This document shows, piece by piece, positions 19,328 to 21,466 of a DNA stretch of 21,466 bases. This DNA comes from Diplocarpon mali (taxonomy: Eukaryota > Ascomycota > Leotiomycetes > Helotiales > Drepanopezizaceae): positions 1-21,466 of the forward strand of contig JAENRP010000522.1 of NCBI GenBank assembly GCA_024741835.1, given 5' to 3'. Made by a program: the position numbers and the translations under genes. Every line of letters starts with the position of its first letter. Position 1 is the stretch's first letter. The notes under the pieces were generated by a model. It did no database searches. It had not been told where the DNA came from and worked only from the letters and a program-made list of their open reading frames with translations.

Positions 19328-19694
19328 GGCAGTTTATAATAGAAGAGTCGAGATTAAGAGATCGAGTTGCTTAAGGCAGTTCAAAGTAACGATTTTAAAA
19401 GGGGTAGATATTAAGCTTCTTAGCAAAGGTTAAGTTGATCTTTTCTTATATTATAACTTGCTTTAAAGCGTATAAAGAGGCGATAATCGAGTAACGCTGA
19501 CTATATTACCTTAAGAGGTACGCTATATAATAGAGAAGAAAAGATAAAGAAGAGAGAGTCTTTAGTAGAGCTCCTCTAGAATAAGTACAGGTGCTTTACT
19601 AGCGTGCACGTGATCCAGCCATCTTGCTACCTTAGCGTGCACCTGACTTCGACACGACATATGATATAACCGTGCACGTGATGCGGCCGTAACA
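19328..19694 (-). repeat. LTR-like segment, 5' end of a gypsy-type LTR
   Basis: In minus-strand sense it starts at 19694 with TGTTACGGCC. The first 69 bp match the chromovirus LTR (352-420) without gaps; beyond that the two diverge. Two CACGTG boxes (19607-19612, 19675-19680) lie within repeated gtgcacgtgat text. From about 19600 to 19694 CpA and TpG are plentiful, unlike everything around, so this stretch has largely escaped mutation. Toward 19328 it becomes AT-rich and continues, across copia B, into the leader at 6943. It may be the 5' LTR of the same insertion or of a related subfamily. Confidence 0.6.
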
Positions 19695-21466
19695 TAACTA
19701 CTTAATTAACTTTTTTAAAGCTAATATAATATTATCTAAAAGTCTAATCGATAGGGGATTTCTATAGAAAAAATGAATTAATTCTGTTTTTTCAATATCA
19801 AAGCTAAATGAATATTATTCCCTTAAATTAATTAAATCTTTTACCTCTCTTTTAAGAATTTTAATATTACTCTTAAAACTTAAAGAAGAGGCTATAAGAC
19901 TTAAATCATCTATATAAGACTATAGTTTAATATTTTAGGATTTAAATAGGTCTTAAATATAGATTAAGAATAAAATCGGTGAAATAGGACTTCCTTAAGG
20001 AATACCTATATTAATAAACTTAAATTCCTCTATTTGGTTATTAAAGGTAAGTCTAAGAGTACGGTCTTCTAAGAACGATTTAACCTATATTATAAGACTA
20101 ATAGGGAGATTTAGTAAAACTAGAATCTATAATAGTCTGTTTTTCGCAATATAATCAAATGCGCCTTTAATATCAAGGAATAGTATACTTGTTTTCAGCT
20201 TATTCGTCTTATTTAGCTCTACTTCATTTTGTAGAAGTAGAGCCGCGTCAATAGCCGATTTATATAATCTACTACCAATTTGAGAATAGTATAGTAGAGT
20301 AGTAGTTTCGGCTAAATAACTAAGACGCTAGGCTAGTATTCTTTTAGAAATTTTACTAAGATAATTAAGTAGTAATATAACTCTATATGCTTTTGGTTTT
20401 AAATAGTCTGGTTTTTTAAGCTTCTTAAGAATAAGTCTAATAGCTTGTTTCTATACTTTAGGGTAGTAGCCCTGGTTTATTAAGGACGAATAGACCTTAA
20501 AAAACACTTCTGGAATAGCTAAATAAGCTTAAATAATTATTTCTTATATAATAAAATCTAGTCCTAGGGTTTTACCCTTTATCTTTAAAGTATACGCATT
20601 TTTAATCTCAATTTGCATTAATAATAGCTAACTCCATTTATTACTCTTATTTAAATAATTGATATCATTTTCTAACTCTTATAGATTTGGACTATTAGGA
20701 ACAGGTAGAGTTAAAAAGAGAGTACTTTAAAAGATATTATACTTTTTTTAAAAAGGCGATTCAAGCTCTTAAGTATTAGAGTCAAATAAACTAAGGATTA
20801 ATTAAAAGCTCAATCCCTTAGTATATAATATAGCTTTGAATATCGACTAGGAGTCCTCTTTTTCTAAGAATTAGTTCTAGTGCTTTGTTTTTGCTATTTT
20901 AATTAAATTAAAATACGTATTTCTAGCTTGTTTTAATTCTTATGAAAAAAGAGTATACCCTAAGGATTTACTTTTATAATAGAATCGTTATATAATTTTA
21001 TATAGATTTTTTAAATCCTCATTCTACTAGGGTTTACTATTTATAAATAACTTAAATTTAGGTATTCCCTTATCTGTAGCTTTTATGAATTTTATAGTAA
21101 AAGTATTTACTAGGTCTTCTAGTTCTTAATTTATACTAAAATCTTTAGAATATTCGAAATTTAAGAAGACGTTTTTAATTATCCTCTTAAATTTTTCCTA
21201 ATCTAAATTTTTTATATTATATTGTAAAACAGTAGGGTAAGACCTAGTATTACTAGTACTAGCAGTAATAGTAAATAGAACCCTAAAGTGATTAGAACCT
21301 AGATCTAGCATAGTTTGCCAGTCTACGATTTTATTTACTATTCCTTAAGTAGTAAATGTTAAATTAATAATAGAGGGAGTTATTATATTTAATCTAAAAT
21401 AAGTTCCTTCCCTTAGAGTATTTAATAGATATAAAGAGTATTTCTTTATAATATCTAATAAAATTT
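19695..21466 (-). pseudogene. LINE (non-LTR retrotransposon) ORF2, truncated at both sides
   Basis: Minus-strand frame in constant phase from 21464 to 19695 (checkpoints 21305, 20174, 19916). It begins in the last part of an AP-type endonuclease: MLDLGSNHFRVLFTI, with SDH now SNH. Then comes RT: SLDIKGAFD-type motif read here as LFLDIKGAFDYI (about 20174), INIGIPxGSPISPILFLIY (Gln a stop), and YIDDLSLIASS with intact YIDD at 19905-19916. About 73 codons later the frame stops being LINE at the LTR boundary, after codon TTA 19695-19697. Thumb and C-terminal domains are missing. The gene continues beyond the right edge. It resembles LINEs of filamentous fungi; the clade is not decided. Confidence 0.88.

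Noticed and set aside
1..21466. Host protein-coding, tRNA or rRNA genes
   Set aside because: Every stretch with coding character belongs to one of the four retroelements, and I found no tRNA-like cloverleaf or rRNA sequence.

Overview
The window is a gene-free block of nested, decayed retrotransposons from a fungal genome, most likely a filamentous ascomycete (Pezizomycotina) that has, or had, repeat-induced point mutation (RIP). The basis is composition and family content. The DNA is AT-rich, CpA and TpG are nearly absent over long stretches while CpG survives, and no reading frame exceeds about 105 codons. Copies of the same repeat differ almost only by C/T and G/A transitions. The element set (chromodomain Ty3/gypsy, Ty1/copia with an internal tRNA-iMet primer site, a LINE reverse transcriptase) is typical of fungi. 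I cannot name the species.

Layout. (1) 1-108: short AT-rich tandem repeats. (2) About 109-6943: a minus-strand Ty3/gypsy chromovirus, read right to left as leader (6943-6060), Gag with a CCHC knuckle (6059-4758), then Pol in one frame (about 4770-421: protease, RT, RNase H, integrase, chromodomain), a polypurine tract and an LTR (ending at 420). (3) 6949-19322: Ty1/copia element B, plus strand, 195-bp LTRs, target duplication CTTAA. It is split by (4) 8730-14914: Ty1/copia element A of the same family, minus strand, 195-bp LTRs, target duplication GTTAT, inserted at the protease active-site codons of B. (5) 19328-19694: an LTR-like segment that continues the sequence B landed in; its last 69 bp match the chromovirus LTR but are almost unmutated. 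(6) 19695-21466: a minus-strand LINE (end of endonuclease, then RT), cut at a codon boundary by the LTR and running off the right edge. The nesting order is LINE, then LTR element, then copia B, then copia A.

The two copia copies have collinear Gag-Pol frames of 5,382 nt with the same length and no net indel, so they are inactivated by substitutions, chiefly stops at former Trp and Gln codons and changes in catalytic residues. The chromovirus pol and the LINE RT also keep one frame throughout.

The most unusual structure is a short, imperfectly palindromic module encoding a Thr-Pro-Arg-Pro-rich peptide. It recurs in the interdomain linkers of both the gypsy and the copia polyproteins, in the same orientation and almost always in the same codon phase. 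It looks like a small sequence that has spread between unrelated retrotransposons inside their coding regions.
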